Shown here: piece by piece, positions 1-8,033 of the stretch
How positions within the stretch are numbered: the first letter of the stretch is position 1
How the letters are laid out: each line of letters begins with the position of its first letter
Source of the DNA: CBDBLK01 sp965243145
Lineage (GTDB): Bacteria > Bdellovibrionota > Bacteriovoracia > Bacteriovoracales > Bacteriovoracaceae
Direction of reading: 5' to 3'
Length of the DNA: 64,000 nt
NCBI GenBank assembly: GCA_965243145.1
Contig: CBDEUB010000002.1
Location: forward strand, 1,426,001-1,490,000
Notes under the pieces: model-generated
Told to the model about the DNA's origin: nothing
The model's database searches: none
The model's input: only the letters and a program-made list of their open reading frames with translations
Program-made: the position numbers and the translations under genes

Positions 1-197
1 CCAAATACAATCTGGTGGCCGGAGCGGTCGCCGGCGGAGGCCTCACCGTCATCGCCAATGCCCCCAACCCCGCCGGATTTGGCATTTTGAAATCAAGTTT
101 TGGGGCCAGCGGGATCAATCCCTTGGGCCTTTTGCTGGGTGCTCTCGTCCCCACCGTCCTCGCCATGCTTTGCTTTCAAATTTTGCCGGATTTATAA
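1..197 (+). CDS. putative Na+/H+ antiporter, C-terminal fragment
   Basis: The window opens inside this gene, so only about 64 C-terminal residues are visible; the frame is open from base 3. The segment GGGLTVIANAPNPAG followed by NPLGLLLGALVPT and a hydrophobic end resembles the last transmembrane helices of the putative Na+/H+ antiporter family (Na_H_antiport_3). That would make it an inner-membrane cation/proton exchanger. The assignment rests on recall of the conserved C-terminal motif only. The gene ends just ahead of the hipBA operator region and shows no link to it. Confidence 0.6.
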   Translation, partial: KYNLVAGAVAGGGLTVIANAPNPAGFGILKSSFGASGINPLGLLLGALVPTVLAMLCFQILPDL

Positions 198-216
198 AAT
201 TGATTTTATTCCGTTT

Positions 217-268
217 TTAGTATAAATTAAAAATATACTTTTTTTAGTATAAATTAAATTTATACTAA
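217..268 (+). promoter_or_regulatory. two tandem operator-like palindromes upstream of hipBA
   Basis: Positions 244-268 form a perfect inverted repeat: arms of 12 bases (TTAGTATAAATT and its complement) around a single central A. The same left arm recurs at 217-228, followed by a degenerate right arm to about 241, giving two sites 27 bp apart. They lie 25 bp before the antitoxin gene, where HipB-type repressors are known to autoregulate. Binding by this HipB is an inference. Confidence 0.7.
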
Positions 269-292
269 TTTTGGGATAAATTGGAAAAATCT

Positions 293-541
293 ATGCCCTA
301 CATCAAGACCGTCAAACAATTTATCTCAGTGCTTAGGCAGGCCCGTCGGGATCAGGGCCTCACCCAGGCCCAATTGGGCGATAAAGTTGGAATGAGTCAA
401 AAAAAAGTGGCGATGATCGAAAACCACGCCGCATCACCTAGACTCGATACTTTGTTAGTCATTGCCGCGGCCCTGGGCCTTCACCTCTCAATCAACGACG
501 GAAAAGAACCCGAACACAAGATTGACTTGGTTTGGGATTAA
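293..541 (+). CDS. hipB: HipB-like XRE-family antitoxin / repressor
   Basis: A small helix-turn-helix protein of about 82 residues. The segment RDQGLTQAQLGDKVGMSQKK followed by VAMIENHAASPRLDTLL is a typical XRE helix-turn-helix, and the tail LGLHLSIND is typical of HipB. HipB proteins bind operator DNA and the HipA kinase, neutralising it and repressing the operon. The start chosen is ATG at 293; an in-frame TTG at 281 would add four residues. hipA follows after nine bases. The two palindromes just upstream are the likely binding sites. Confidence 0.85.
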   Translation: MPYIKTVKQFISVLRQARRDQGLTQAQLGDKVGMSQKKVAMIENHAASPRLDTLLVIAAALGLHLSINDGKEPEHKIDLVWD

Positions 542-550
542 AGAATTAAA

Positions 551-1846
551 ATGGGCAAAAAATCTCAAACGGTTCAGCTAAAAGTTTTTCTACAAGGCCA
601 CTTGGTTGGAGAATATAAAAAAACTCTCAGTGGAGAAACTCTTTTTACTTACAGCAACCTTTGGGTAAAATACGGTTTCCCCATCTCCCAAACCCTGCCC
701 CTCTCCACGGCCCCCTATAAAGGCAACCACTCTAGGGCCTATTTTGAAAATCTTTTGCCCGACTCGAAAGAAGAAAGAGATGCTATCGCCGCCAAAATGC
801 GCGCCCATAGTTCCGATCATTTCGACCTTCTGAGAAGTATTGGCCGCGACTGTATCGGGGCACTACGATTTACCGAAAACACAGAAAGTGACCGAATCAA
901 GGCCAATCCCCCGCGAGGAATCGTTCTCTCCGATGCCAAAATCGGACAAATGATCAAAAACTTGCAATCCCATCCTTTAGGAATGGAACTCCAAATTGAA
1001 GATTTTAGAATTTCCCTGGCCGGAGTTCAAGAAAAAACGGCCCTTTTATTCTGGAATAATAAATGGCAAAGGCCAATCGGCACCACTCCCACCACCCACA
1101 TTATCAAACCTGCCATCAAATCTTCGTACCAAGGCCGAGACATGAAAACCAGCGTACACAACGAATATTTTTGCATGAAATTGTGCCAAAAATTGGGCCT
1201 GAGAGTTGCCAACATAGATATAAAAAAATTTGGTGAAGAACTGGTTTTAGTGGTGGAAAGATTCGACCGCCTGATAAAAAATGGAATCATCTACCGCAAA
1301 CACCAAGAAGATATGTGCCAGGCCTTAGGATACTTTTCTGGCCAAAAATACCAATCCGATGGCGGCCCAAGCATCAAAGGCCTTGTATCCGTTTTAGAAA
1401 CCAGTGTAAACAGACAAGAAGATTTGGAAACTCTCTTCAAATCCCTGGCCATCTACTTTGTCTTAGGTGCTACCGACGGGCACGCTAAAAATTATTCCAT
1501 CGAATATGTAAAACAAGGACACAAATTGGCACCTTTATACGACATCCTCTCCATCTTTCCCACTCTCTCATCATCAGAAATGGCCGCCGCTAAATATAAA
1601 ATGGCCTTATCCATGGGAATTTCAAACCACTACCGCGCGCACAAGATTAACAGAAAACACTTCCTGGAAACCGCTCGCATCTGCCAAATGACTGAAAACT
1701 TGGCCAATCAAATCATCGACGACATTTTGGGCCAGCTTAAAAATGAAGTTTGGAACGAAATAGAGTATTCCACTCTATTTGATCACACTATCAAAAACAA
1801 AATAGTAGAAGGAATAAAGGCCACTCTGAAAAGACTCGTCAATTAA
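551..1846 (+). CDS. hipA: HipA-like serine/threonine kinase toxin
   Basis: 431 residues, close to the usual 440 for full-length HipA, with N-terminal HipA_N and C-terminal kinase parts. Visible motifs are the loop SIGRDCIGALRF (about 96-107), SLAGVQEKTALL (about 155), the catalytic loop ATDGHAKN with Asp309, and the metal-binding PLYDILS with Asp331. Ser155 probably matches the autophosphorylated serine of E. coli HipA. The known E. coli enzyme phosphorylates glutamyl-tRNA synthetase and causes dormancy; the target here is unknown. It is co-transcribed with the antitoxin nine bases upstream. Catalytic residues look intact, so the toxin is probably active. Confidence 0.92.
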   Translation: MGKKSQTVQLKVFLQGHLVGEYKKTLSGETLFTYSNLWVKYGFPISQTLPLSTAPYKGNHSRAYFENLLPDSKEERDAIAAKMRAHSSDHFDLLRSIGRDCIGALRFTENTESDRIKANPPRGIVLSDAKIGQMIKNLQSHPLGMELQIEDFRISLAGVQEKTALLFWNNKWQRPIGTTPTTHIIKPAIKSSYQGRDMKTSVHNEYFCMKLCQKLGLRVANIDIKKFGEELVLVVERFDRLIKNGIIYRKHQEDMCQALGYFSGQKYQSDGGPSIKGLVSVLETSVNRQEDLETLFKSLAIYFVLGATDGHAKNYSIEYVKQGHKLAPLYDILSIFPTLSSSEMAAAKYKMALSMGISNHYRAHKINRKHFLETARICQMTENLANQIIDDILGQLKNEVWNEIEYSTLFDHTIKNKIVEGIKATLKRLVN

Positions 1847-2234
1847 AAATCCTGACTTTTTTCGCTTGCTGCTGAGTATCCGAATGGACTTGCAAGATAA
1901 TTCCCAGCGATGAAAAACCTCCATGCCCTTCACACACCAGATAGTCGGGAAAAAGTTCCACCTCTTTCCTAGCGGGAACCGTTTGGGTTGCGGGAGCGCT
2001 CTGTTCAGAAGTGCCATCTTGGCAATAATAAGTCCTCTCTTCAAAAATGACTCTTCGCTCGGAAAAATTGCGATTCTTAACCTTGAACTGAATGTCAGTC
2101 CCTCCCTCCCGATGAAAAACCCGGTAGTAAAAATTAACCTTTCCCAACCCGCCCAAACTCTGGTACTTGCTCCAATCACCACGGGCAAGGGGAGAAAAAA
2201 GAACAAAATAGACGGCAACGACAAAAACTTTCAA
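1839..2234 (-). CDS. small exported protein of unknown function
   Basis: 131 residues beginning with a Sec signal peptide (MKVFVVAVYFVLFSPLARG, then DWSKY). The mature part has two cysteines (YYCQDG and LVCEGHGG) that could form a disulphide in the periplasm. I do not recognise a family. The gene converges on hipA and overlaps its 3' end by eight bases, so it is not part of that operon. No strong ribosome-binding site is visible. It is rated as real because of the clean signal peptide and the compact fit between neighbours. Confidence 0.6.
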   Translation of the reverse strand: MKVFVVAVYFVLFSPLARGDWSKYQSLGGLGKVNFYYRVFHREGGTDIQFKVKNRNFSERRVIFEERTYYCQDGTSEQSAPATQTVPARKEVELFPDYLVCEGHGGFSSLGIILQVHSDTQQQAKKVRIFN

Positions 2235-2290
2235 TCTACATCCCCCTAAAACGCTAGGGTTCTACCCCATCTTAACGGCCGTTAGTCCAC

Positions 2291-2319
2291 AAAAAAAGAG
2301 GTAATTATTTATTATTTAG
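2291..2319. repeat. solo copy resembling the left end of the 4.1-kb element
   Basis: A run of seven A, then GAGGTAATTATT and an ATTTAG. This is close to the left end of the inverted-repeat element at 4090-4116 (seven A, GGTAATTATT, then ATTTAG), with one 2-bp insertion and about three substitutions. It sits just downstream of the ilvE stop. It may be an element remnant or chance similarity of AT-rich sequence. Confidence 0.3.
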
Positions 2320-2329
2320 TTTACCGTTT

Positions 2330-3406
2330 TTAAAGCGTAGCGGGCCGCTGAACTCGTTTGCGCCAACTAAAAGGGTCTTCTAAGCGGCCCTCTTGAATAC
2401 CCGTTAGATGCTCCCTCAATGCATTGCTGACCGGGCCTGAAGCGTACTTGAGGGGATAGATCTCTCCATCCCTTTCTCTCAACTCGCCAACGGGAGTAAT
2501 CACCACCGCCGTGCCACAAGCAAAGGCCTCAGTGCAATGTTCGTTTTTTATATCGTCGAGAAGCTGGCCAATACCCAAGTCTTCCTGGCGCACCTTTCGG
2601 CCCTGGTGCTGTGCGAGCTGAATCAGAGAGTTCCTTGTAATCCCATCAAGAATAGTGTGACTCAATTTTGGTGTCACTACTTCCTCTCCGTAAATGGCAA
2701 AAAAATTCATGCCACTCATCTCTTCAATAGACTTTTTTTCGACAGCGTCCAGCCACAGAACTTGATCCAGGCCAAGACGGTGAGCATCCACCATGGACTG
2801 AAGACTGGCGGCATAATTGCCGCCGGTTTTGGCACTTCCCACTCCGCCGGGACAGGCACGCACCGCTTTTCTCTCGATCAAAATTTTCAGCGCCCCGCCT
2901 GTAAAATAAGACTGGGAGGGAGACGCCACCACCACAAACTTAAAACTCTGACTGGGGCGTATGCCCAAATCGACATCACTGGCAAACATGAAGGGGCGAA
3001 TGTAGAGACTGTCTCCTGGGCCACTGGGAACCAAATCAGCACAGTGGGCGAGTAGGCCCTCAACAGCAGAGTGAAAAATCTCCTCGGGAAGTGCCGGCAT
3101 GGCCATTCTCTCGGCGGAGGCATTAAAACGCTTTTGGTTGCACTCAGGGCGAAAGAGATATGGCCCACGCCCTTCCACTCGATAACCTTTCATTCCCTCA
3201 AAAACTCCCTGGGCGTAATGCAAAATTTTAGAGCAAGGGTCTATCTGAAAAGAGCGGTAGGGAACCATCTGAAGTTCGCCCCATTCCCCCTGGCCATAAT
3301 GACATTCGGCCATGACGGGGCAGCGGACTTGCCCAAAGGGAAGTTCGCTGGGCATTTGAAAATTCCGAATACTTTTAAGTGCCTCAGGTGAAATTTTGAT
3401 CTGCAC
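2330..3406 (-). CDS. ilvE: branched-chain amino acid aminotransferase
   Basis: 358 residues of the class IV PLP-dependent aminotransferase fold, the length usual for the longer ilvE subgroup. It transfers the amino group between glutamate and the keto acids of valine, leucine and isoleucine, in the cytoplasm. Visible motifs are LHYAQGVFEGMKGYR near residue 65, SLYIRPFMFASD near 135, the PLP-lysine segment GVGSAKTGGNYAAS (Lys193), and the EEMSGMNFF signature near 230. The end FACGTAVVITPVG is also typical. It stands alone, with no other ilv or leu genes nearby. Confidence 0.93.
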   Translation of the reverse strand: MQIKISPEALKSIRNFQMPSELPFGQVRCPVMAECHYGQGEWGELQMVPYRSFQIDPCSKILHYAQGVFEGMKGYRVEGRGPYLFRPECNQKRFNASAERMAMPALPEEIFHSAVEGLLAHCADLVPSGPGDSLYIRPFMFASDVDLGIRPSQSFKFVVVASPSQSYFTGGALKILIERKAVRACPGGVGSAKTGGNYAASLQSMVDAHRLGLDQVLWLDAVEKKSIEEMSGMNFFAIYGEEVVTPKLSHTILDGITRNSLIQLAQHQGRKVRQEDLGIGQLLDDIKNEHCTEAFACGTAVVITPVGELRERDGEIYPLKYASGPVSNALREHLTGIQEGRLEDPFSWRKRVQRPATL

Positions 3407-3651
3407 TAAAACCTCACTGGGTAGGATGAAATCACTCTAGCAAAATTCTCCCGATTAATCCAAGGCCTTATTTCTTACTTGAAATTTGGCCCCTATTGTA
3501 CCCCCTCCCTCACCATTTCATCTCTCTGCTCCACTCCCGTCTTTCAAATTCCAATAAGTTGCCCACCCTGAAGTTGGGCCAAACCTGCTTTTCAAAACTT
3601 CTTGAACAAATTGCAAACAATTTTCTAACGCACCACCAAAGGAGATTTGAT

Positions 3652-4065
3652 ATGGGCCGAGAAAAAGTAGACCAAAAAAGTTTAAAAGATGCTCTGGAGT
3701 TTCTTCACCACGACCCCCAAGGAAAAACAATTTTGAGAGTTGAGCACACCCTAACTCTGATGCAGGCAGGCCTGCTTCCCAAATTCCAAAAACTGCTCTT
3801 CGACACTTCCTACAACCTGGGCAAACCGGCATCCCATAAAAATAAAACGGAACGGGCCATGGCCAAAGTCCAGTTTCACAACTGTGCCTTGAAATTTTCC
3901 CTGTACCACTGCGGGATTCCCGCATCCCGCGCTTCCTATTACGCCTCGGCCTTCGGACAAATTATCGCCATCACCTACGCGGCCCTCGGGGTGGACATGT
4001 CCGGGTTTCCCTCAAAATTTGTCCCGCCTAAAACCTTTGACAAAACAGACAAGGAGAAAAATTAA
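3652..4065 (+). CDS. unknown protein, paralog of the gene at 14132-14677
   Basis: 137 residues, no signal peptide. The start is ATG 3652 because AAGGAG lies nine bases upstream and the paralog aligns from the same point; the frame stays open further upstream to 3496. Shared segments with the paralog are ALEFLHHDPQGK, NTLTLMQAGLLPKFQKL (with small changes) and SAFGQIIAITYAALGVDMSGFP. The last segment is the best conserved and may be a helix packed against a membrane or partner. No family recognised. The two copies lie about 10 kb apart and diverge in the middle, where the second has a longer insert. Confidence 0.75.
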   Translation: MGREKVDQKSLKDALEFLHHDPQGKTILRVEHTLTLMQAGLLPKFQKLLFDTSYNLGKPASHKNKTERAMAKVQFHNCALKFSLYHCGIPASRASYYASAFGQIIAITYAALGVDMSGFPSKFVPPKTFDKTDKEKN

Positions 4066-4096
4066 CGGTGGCCACTCACATTCCAACTAAAAAAAG

Positions 4097-4294
4097 GTAA
4101 TTATTCACAATTTAGGCCACAGATTGGGGTGAAGCGAGACAGAGCGACTGAGGCATGCTCATTGCATGTTGCAAGGAGCGATGGCGAAGCTAAACCACAC
4201 GGAGTCGCCAGGAAGGCGACGAGCGACGACTGCCCCGATGGGCAGTGCCGGAGCAGGATGCGAAGGCAAGATGGCCTGAAGTGTGAATAATTAC
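4097..4294. mobile_element. 198-bp element with 22-bp terminal inverted repeats (MITE-like or structured RNA)
   Basis: The ends 4097-4118 and 4273-4294 are inverted copies matching at 20 of 22 positions; the outer 13 bases, GTAATTATTCACA, are identical. The inside has three perfect hairpins: CATGC/GCATG (4154-4168), GTCGCC/GGCGAC (4204-4220) and ACTGCCC/GGGCAGT (4229-4246). The motif GAGCGA recurs several times. AACTA occurs at 4085-4089 and 4295-4299, a possible target duplication if the A-run belongs to the element. It has no coding potential and lies between two convergent genes, next to the stop codon of the right one. It could alternatively be a large bidirectional terminator. Confidence 0.6.
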
Positions 4295-4296
4295 AA

Positions 4297-4902
4297 CTAG
4301 CGTATATCGCCCCAAAAATACCCCAACCTTAAAGCGAAAGAAAGCGTCTCGTTACCGGACAGGTAGTATCTTGGGCCTAAGAGCAGAAAAAACCGTTCAC
4401 TGAAAAACGCCATATAGGTAAAATCAACTTTGCGCACTTCACGGGTTTTTAGCGAATCAATGTCCCCTCCATTGATTTTGTAGAGACTTCCCCCAAATCC
4501 GAGGGATAGAGCAAAAGCACCTATGGGAACATGGGCAGTGAGCTTGGCATTGCCCAGTAAAATTCCGCGTTTGATATTGATCAAAGGATAGCGATCAATT
4601 CCTCCACCAGCACGATTGATACCTATTGATGCCTCTGATTCGTAAGTAATGTCGTCGTAATGGATAGAAGGAGTAATGCGCAAATTCAAATCCCAATCTC
4701 CAAAGACTTTGGGGTGCTGAACATTGCGAATACTGGCGCTGGGGTCGCGGAATTTTACCCTTTCCCGGTATTTGGCCCCGTAAAATTCCGCCTTACTTTT
4801 GATATACTTGACATGGACTGTACCCGAATTAAAAATGCTGAGAGGAGCACAAGAGGAAAGGCCAGCTAGACTGAATCCTAAAAAAACTCCCAAGTTCCGC
4901 AT
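4297..4902 (-). CDS. putative outer-membrane beta-barrel lipoprotein
   Basis: About 201 residues. The N-terminus is a lipoprotein signal (LGFSLAGLSSC followed by APL), predicting processing by signal peptidase II. The rest alternates polar and hydrophobic residues, for example the strand-like SLGFGGSLYKI, FTYMAFFSERFFLLLGPRYYL and the end LSFALRLGYFWGDIR, as in small outer-membrane barrels. ATG 4902 is preferred to the upstream GTG at 4911. No specific family is recognised. The stop codon abuts the inverted-repeat element. Confidence 0.6.
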   Translation of the reverse strand: MRNLGVFLGFSLAGLSSCAPLSIFNSGTVHVKYIKSKAEFYGAKYRERVKFRDPSASIRNVQHPKVFGDWDLNLRITPSIHYDDITYESEASIGINRAGGGIDRYPLINIKRGILLGNAKLTAHVPIGAFALSLGFGGSLYKINGGDIDSLKTREVRKVDFTYMAFFSERFFLLLGPRYYLSGNETLSFALRLGYFWGDIR

Positions 4903-4996
4903 GTGTGCCACTCTTGTACTACCAGGCCAGCAAATTTAAAATAAGTTTGATTCCAATTTTAGCTTTGCCGGACACTTTAATTATAGTTAAAAAAAT

Positions 4997-5407
4997 ATGA
5001 TACCAGTTTTTCTGCCGCTTTTCTGCCTATTCTTTTATTTTTCTCCGGCCATGGCCTGCCGCCCTTCCCAAGATCAACTTGAAAAACAAAAAATTCAGTT
5101 CCTCTTGCAGGAAATTGAACAAATACAGGCCGTTTTTATCCGCAACGGTCAAGAATACGGGCCACCTGTGGCCCGCAGACACTTGGAGAACAAACTTCAA
5201 CAGGCGCAAAAGAGGTTTTGGTTTTTTAGTTCCAGCAAACCCCTTCCGGTGATGGATTTCATTGACCAAATTGCTTCCCGATCATCCGTCAGCGGCAAGG
5301 CCTATCAAATCAAATTTCCCGACGGGCGCATTGTCTCGACCGGCAATTGGCTCAAGGAAAAACTCAAGGAATTTAAACCGGCCCCTCTCTTAAAGTGCAG
5401 GCCTTAA
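4997..5407 (+). CDS. exported DUF5329-family protein
   Basis: 136 residues. A signal peptide (FLPLFCLFFYFSPAMA) is followed by the pattern of DUF5329: QFLLQEIEQIQAVFIRNGQE near residue 35, a RRHLENKL helix, then MDFIDQIASRSSVSGKAYQI and a final NWLKEKL. The function of the family is unknown; the protein should be periplasmic. It ends within four bases of the stop of the convergent CBS gene. The start is ATG 4997, without a clear ribosome-binding site. Confidence 0.75.
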   Translation: MIPVFLPLFCLFFYFSPAMACRPSQDQLEKQKIQFLLQEIEQIQAVFIRNGQEYGPPVARRHLENKLQQAQKRFWFFSSSKPLPVMDFIDQIASRSSVSGKAYQIKFPDGRIVSTGNWLKEKLKEFKPAPLLKCRP

Positions 5408-6321
5408 ACGGAAACGGAAGGGCCATTGACGAATTTCAAAATATCCAATGGCCCAACCAATGCCAAAGGGAAATTGTCTTCATCAACGGCAATGACATTT
5501 TGAGAACGGTGCGTGGCCATATAAACAATGGCATGGGCCACATTGCCTTTGGCGAGAAAGAGTTTCGTCCACGGAGTCATGCAATGATCACATCCAAGAA
5601 GATATACGGTCGGATTGTTTTGGCCCAAAATCTTGTCCCAAAAATCTTTTAAGGTGAAAACGCCTCTCAATTGGGTATTGTATTCCACCAACAAAAGATG
5701 ATTCCGTGGATTCTCCCACATGAGTTGTAATCCATGCTCAAGATTGGTTTTATAATCAACTCTCAAACATTCCTCAAAGATCACATTTTTTAAAGGAGCG
5801 TAGAGAATAAACTCATTTGCCAACTGCCATCGCTTTTTTTTGTCGATTACATTTTGATCAAAAAGCTCTTCGCAAGTGCTATCTTTTCCAAAAATCTTTT
5901 CTTTCAGGAGCAGCAGAAGGTCGTAGGCATTGACAATAGATTGAATTTTTCCCTCTTCATTGCAAACCGGAAGCACTTGAGTATCTCCAAAATTCATGGC
6001 CTTAATACATTCACCTAATGTTGCCTCTGAAGAAATATTTGGGAAACGAGTGTCCATAACTTGTGAGACAGGCCATTCTGTCCAAGTGGACTCCGCTTTG
6101 TCTTTAAAAAAATCTGGCCGGAAAAAAGATTTTTTGGTCACAAGGCCGACTGGCCGACTTTCGCTTTCGACGATCACTCCTTCAAGGCCTTCCGTCTGCA
6201 TTTTTTTGAAAACTTCCCCCAGTGAAGAAGTCTCCGAAAAACAAACTGGTTTTCCCGCGGCCACCTCGGAAATAGCAGTTTCGAGCGGATGATACTTATC
6301 CCGTTCCACGCCTGTATCCAT
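5404..6321 (-). CDS. protein with repeated CBS domains
   Basis: 305 residues built from CBS-type repeats. Examples are SSLGEVFKKMQTEGLEGVIV (about 32-51), ATLGECIKAMNFGDTQVLPV (about 100-119) and LEHGLQLMWENPRNHLLLVE (about 195-214), with a fourth, weaker unit at the C-terminus. CBS pairs bind adenine nucleotides and act as energy or ligand sensors. There is no membrane segment or second catalytic domain, so a regulatory role in the cytoplasm is inferred. The start overlaps the end of the heme A synthase gene by about 26 bases, so it is probably translationally coupled as the last gene of that operon. Confidence 0.8.
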   Translation of the reverse strand: MDTGVERDKYHPLETAISEVAAGKPVCFSETSSLGEVFKKMQTEGLEGVIVESESRPVGLVTKKSFFRPDFFKDKAESTWTEWPVSQVMDTRFPNISSEATLGECIKAMNFGDTQVLPVCNEEGKIQSIVNAYDLLLLLKEKIFGKDSTCEELFDQNVIDKKKRWQLANEFILYAPLKNVIFEECLRVDYKTNLEHGLQLMWENPRNHLLLVEYNTQLRGVFTLKDFWDKILGQNNPTVYLLGCDHCMTPWTKLFLAKGNVAHAIVYMATHRSQNVIAVDEDNFPLALVGPLDILKFVNGPSVSV

Positions 6322-7201
6322 AACAAATTTGACGGATAAACCCTATCCAAATGAAGTCGGCCAAAACAAGGTGAATGAGAGCACTCCACGCCGGGGCCAT
6401 AAAAACCCAATTCAAGGCCCCCATCAAAAGCTGCCCCGACAGAAGCACTAAAAAGGCCCAAGATTCTCCGGCATGAATCAGGCCCACTCTGCGCCAGTGG
6501 CAAGTCATAGTGAAGATAAACGCAACGGCAAGAATGGCCAAAAACGGATGGAAAATCCTCAACCTAAGCAACCAGTGATGTTGATGGCCTCCAAGGCCAA
6601 AATCGGCCTCCAGTGCTCGATACAAATTGGGGAAAGGAAACCAGTCGTGGGCCAAGGCCGCCATGGCACCCAAAACCATCACCCCCAATAATAAAATAAC
6701 TCCCAAAATGGAATAACTTTTAAACCACTTATTGGCCCTTTTGATTCCTTGAAACTCACCGTCTCGCCAAAAATCCGCCACGGTCAAGGCGGATAAGAGC
6801 AAGAAAGTGTTGGCCAAATGGAGAGGCATAACGACGATGCGAAGTGGATCACGGCCTTCGGCGACCAGACCTTTTTTGACCAGCCACGCGCCGATAAGTG
6901 CCTCTATAAAAGTCAAAACTAATGCGCACAACGAACTGACACAAACAATGTGTTTGTGGCCAAACGCTCTCCAGGCCAAACTGGCCTGCCACAATACTGT
7001 TATGCCAAAAAGGCCACTGGTGGCACGGTGAAAAAATTCCGTCCACTTTTCCAAGCTGGCAAAGCGGGGAATCACCTCACCTTCACACAACGGCCAGTGC
7101 TGTCCACAGCCGTCACCAGAATCACTGAGGCGTACCCACGCTCCCCAAGCTATGACAAAGAGACAGTACAATAGGTTGAAACGGGCCAGTTTCCCAAACA
7201 C
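6296..7201 (-). CDS. ctaA: heme A synthase (CtaA/COX15 family)
   Basis: 301 residues with about eight membrane helices. It oxidises heme O to heme A for cytochrome c oxidase in the inner membrane. Family residues are visible: the extracellular cysteine pair in GDGCGQHWPLCEG (Cys32, Cys39), and heme-ligand histidines at FFHRATSG (His58), MPLHLANT (His128), RIFHP (His218) and LIHLVLAD (His277). The start is GTG 7201, one base after the stop of the ABC permease. No ctaB or cox genes lie in the window. Co-transcription with an ABC exporter and a CBS protein suggests a role in oxidase assembly or regulation. Confidence 0.9.
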   Translation of the reverse strand: MFGKLARFNLLYCLFVIAWGAWVRLSDSGDGCGQHWPLCEGEVIPRFASLEKWTEFFHRATSGLFGITVLWQASLAWRAFGHKHIVCVSSLCALVLTFIEALIGAWLVKKGLVAEGRDPLRIVVMPLHLANTFLLLSALTVADFWRDGEFQGIKRANKWFKSYSILGVILLLGVMVLGAMAALAHDWFPFPNLYRALEADFGLGGHQHHWLLRLRIFHPFLAILAVAFIFTMTCHWRRVGLIHAGESWAFLVLLSGQLLMGALNWVFMAPAWSALIHLVLADFIWIGFIRQICYGYRRGTG

Positions 7202-7202
7202 T

Positions 7203-8033
7203 CTAAATTTCTTTTCTGCGTAAAAACCAGGCCGTCACTAGGCCCAACACTGCAAAACTTACTACAAAATGGCAAATCTCTCCCCACCAATTCAGCGAAA
7301 TTTCACGGCCTTTGAAAAGGGCAATGGACACATGGCCGAGAGTTCCAATTCGAGGGAAGCAAAAATGCAAGATCAGGCCCAGGGCAAATGCTAAGGAATA
7401 AAAGGCCTCGGAGTTCCAAAGTTCTGCCAAATCAATTTCAATTTCTTTAAACACATTATTGTACAGAAAAATCAAAAGGGCCAACAAGCAACTCAGGCCC
7501 AATGCCACCAGGCCTTTGGCCAATAAAGAAACAAATACTGCCAGGGCCACTGCCGCTGTCATAAAACAAATGTTGAAGAGAAAGGCCTCAAAAAAAGACA
7601 TCCAGCTTATCTGGATGCCCCATTCTCCAGCAAAAAAAACCAAAAAAAAGGCCAGTGAAAACAAATAAAAACTTAAAACAATGCTGCTGACTCCAGCGAT
7701 CCGGGCCATCAAGTATTCAAAACGCTTTACGGGAAAACTCAAAAGTTGTCTAAGAACACCGTCTTCCAAATCGCTACGAACAGTGCCCACTCCCAAAAAA
7801 ATGGCCAAAAAGGATGTCCAGAAATGACTTCCATACAAAAAAACTTCCAGCGCCACAGGGCCAAAATTTTTGGGTTCTAAGTGAGAAAAAAAATGCTCAA
7901 AAATAATGTCCAAAAAAAATTTTGACAAGAGGATAATCCCAATCGTTGCGAACATTAAGAAAATCAGCATTTTTGAACGCACTTCTTTTTGCAAAGTATT
8001 TTTATAGATCAAAAAAGTTTGAGAAAAATTCAT
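7203..8033 (-). CDS. ABC-2 type transporter permease
   Basis: 276 residues with six or so hydrophobic helices, including MLIFLMFATIGIILLSKFFL near residue 22 and FVSLLAKGLVALGLSCLLAL further on. A cytoplasmic stretch VRSDLEDGVLRQLLSFPVKR is typical of ABC-2 permeases such as NosY and gliding-type transporters. It starts inside the stop of the ATPase gene (ATGA overlap at 8030-8033), so the two form one transporter. The substrate cannot be read from sequence; the NosFY-like look and the heme A synthase downstream hint at oxidase maturation. Confidence 0.82.
   Translation of the reverse strand: MNFSQTFLIYKNTLQKEVRSKMLIFLMFATIGIILLSKFFLDIIFEHFFSHLEPKNFGPVALEVFLYGSHFWTSFLAIFLGVGTVRSDLEDGVLRQLLSFPVKRFEYLMARIAGVSSIVLSFYLFSLAFFLVFFAGEWGIQISWMSFFEAFLFNICFMTAAVALAVFVSLLAKGLVALGLSCLLALLIFLYNNVFKEIEIDLAELWNSEAFYSLAFALGLILHFCFPRIGTLGHVSIALFKGREISLNWWGEICHFVVSFAVLGLVTAWFLRRKEI

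Noticed and set aside
1775..2224. 149-codon frame on the minus strand
   Set aside because: It overlaps the 1839-2234 frame, which has a proper signal peptide, and runs into the 3' end of hipA.
2273..2284. Palindrome TAACGGCCGTTA after ilvE
   Set aside because: No loop and no T-run follows in either direction, so it is not a convincing terminator; GGCC is frequent everywhere.
2537..3055. 172-codon frame on the plus strand
   Set aside because: It is antisense to ilvE, whose protein motifs are complete; the composition is that of a shadow frame.
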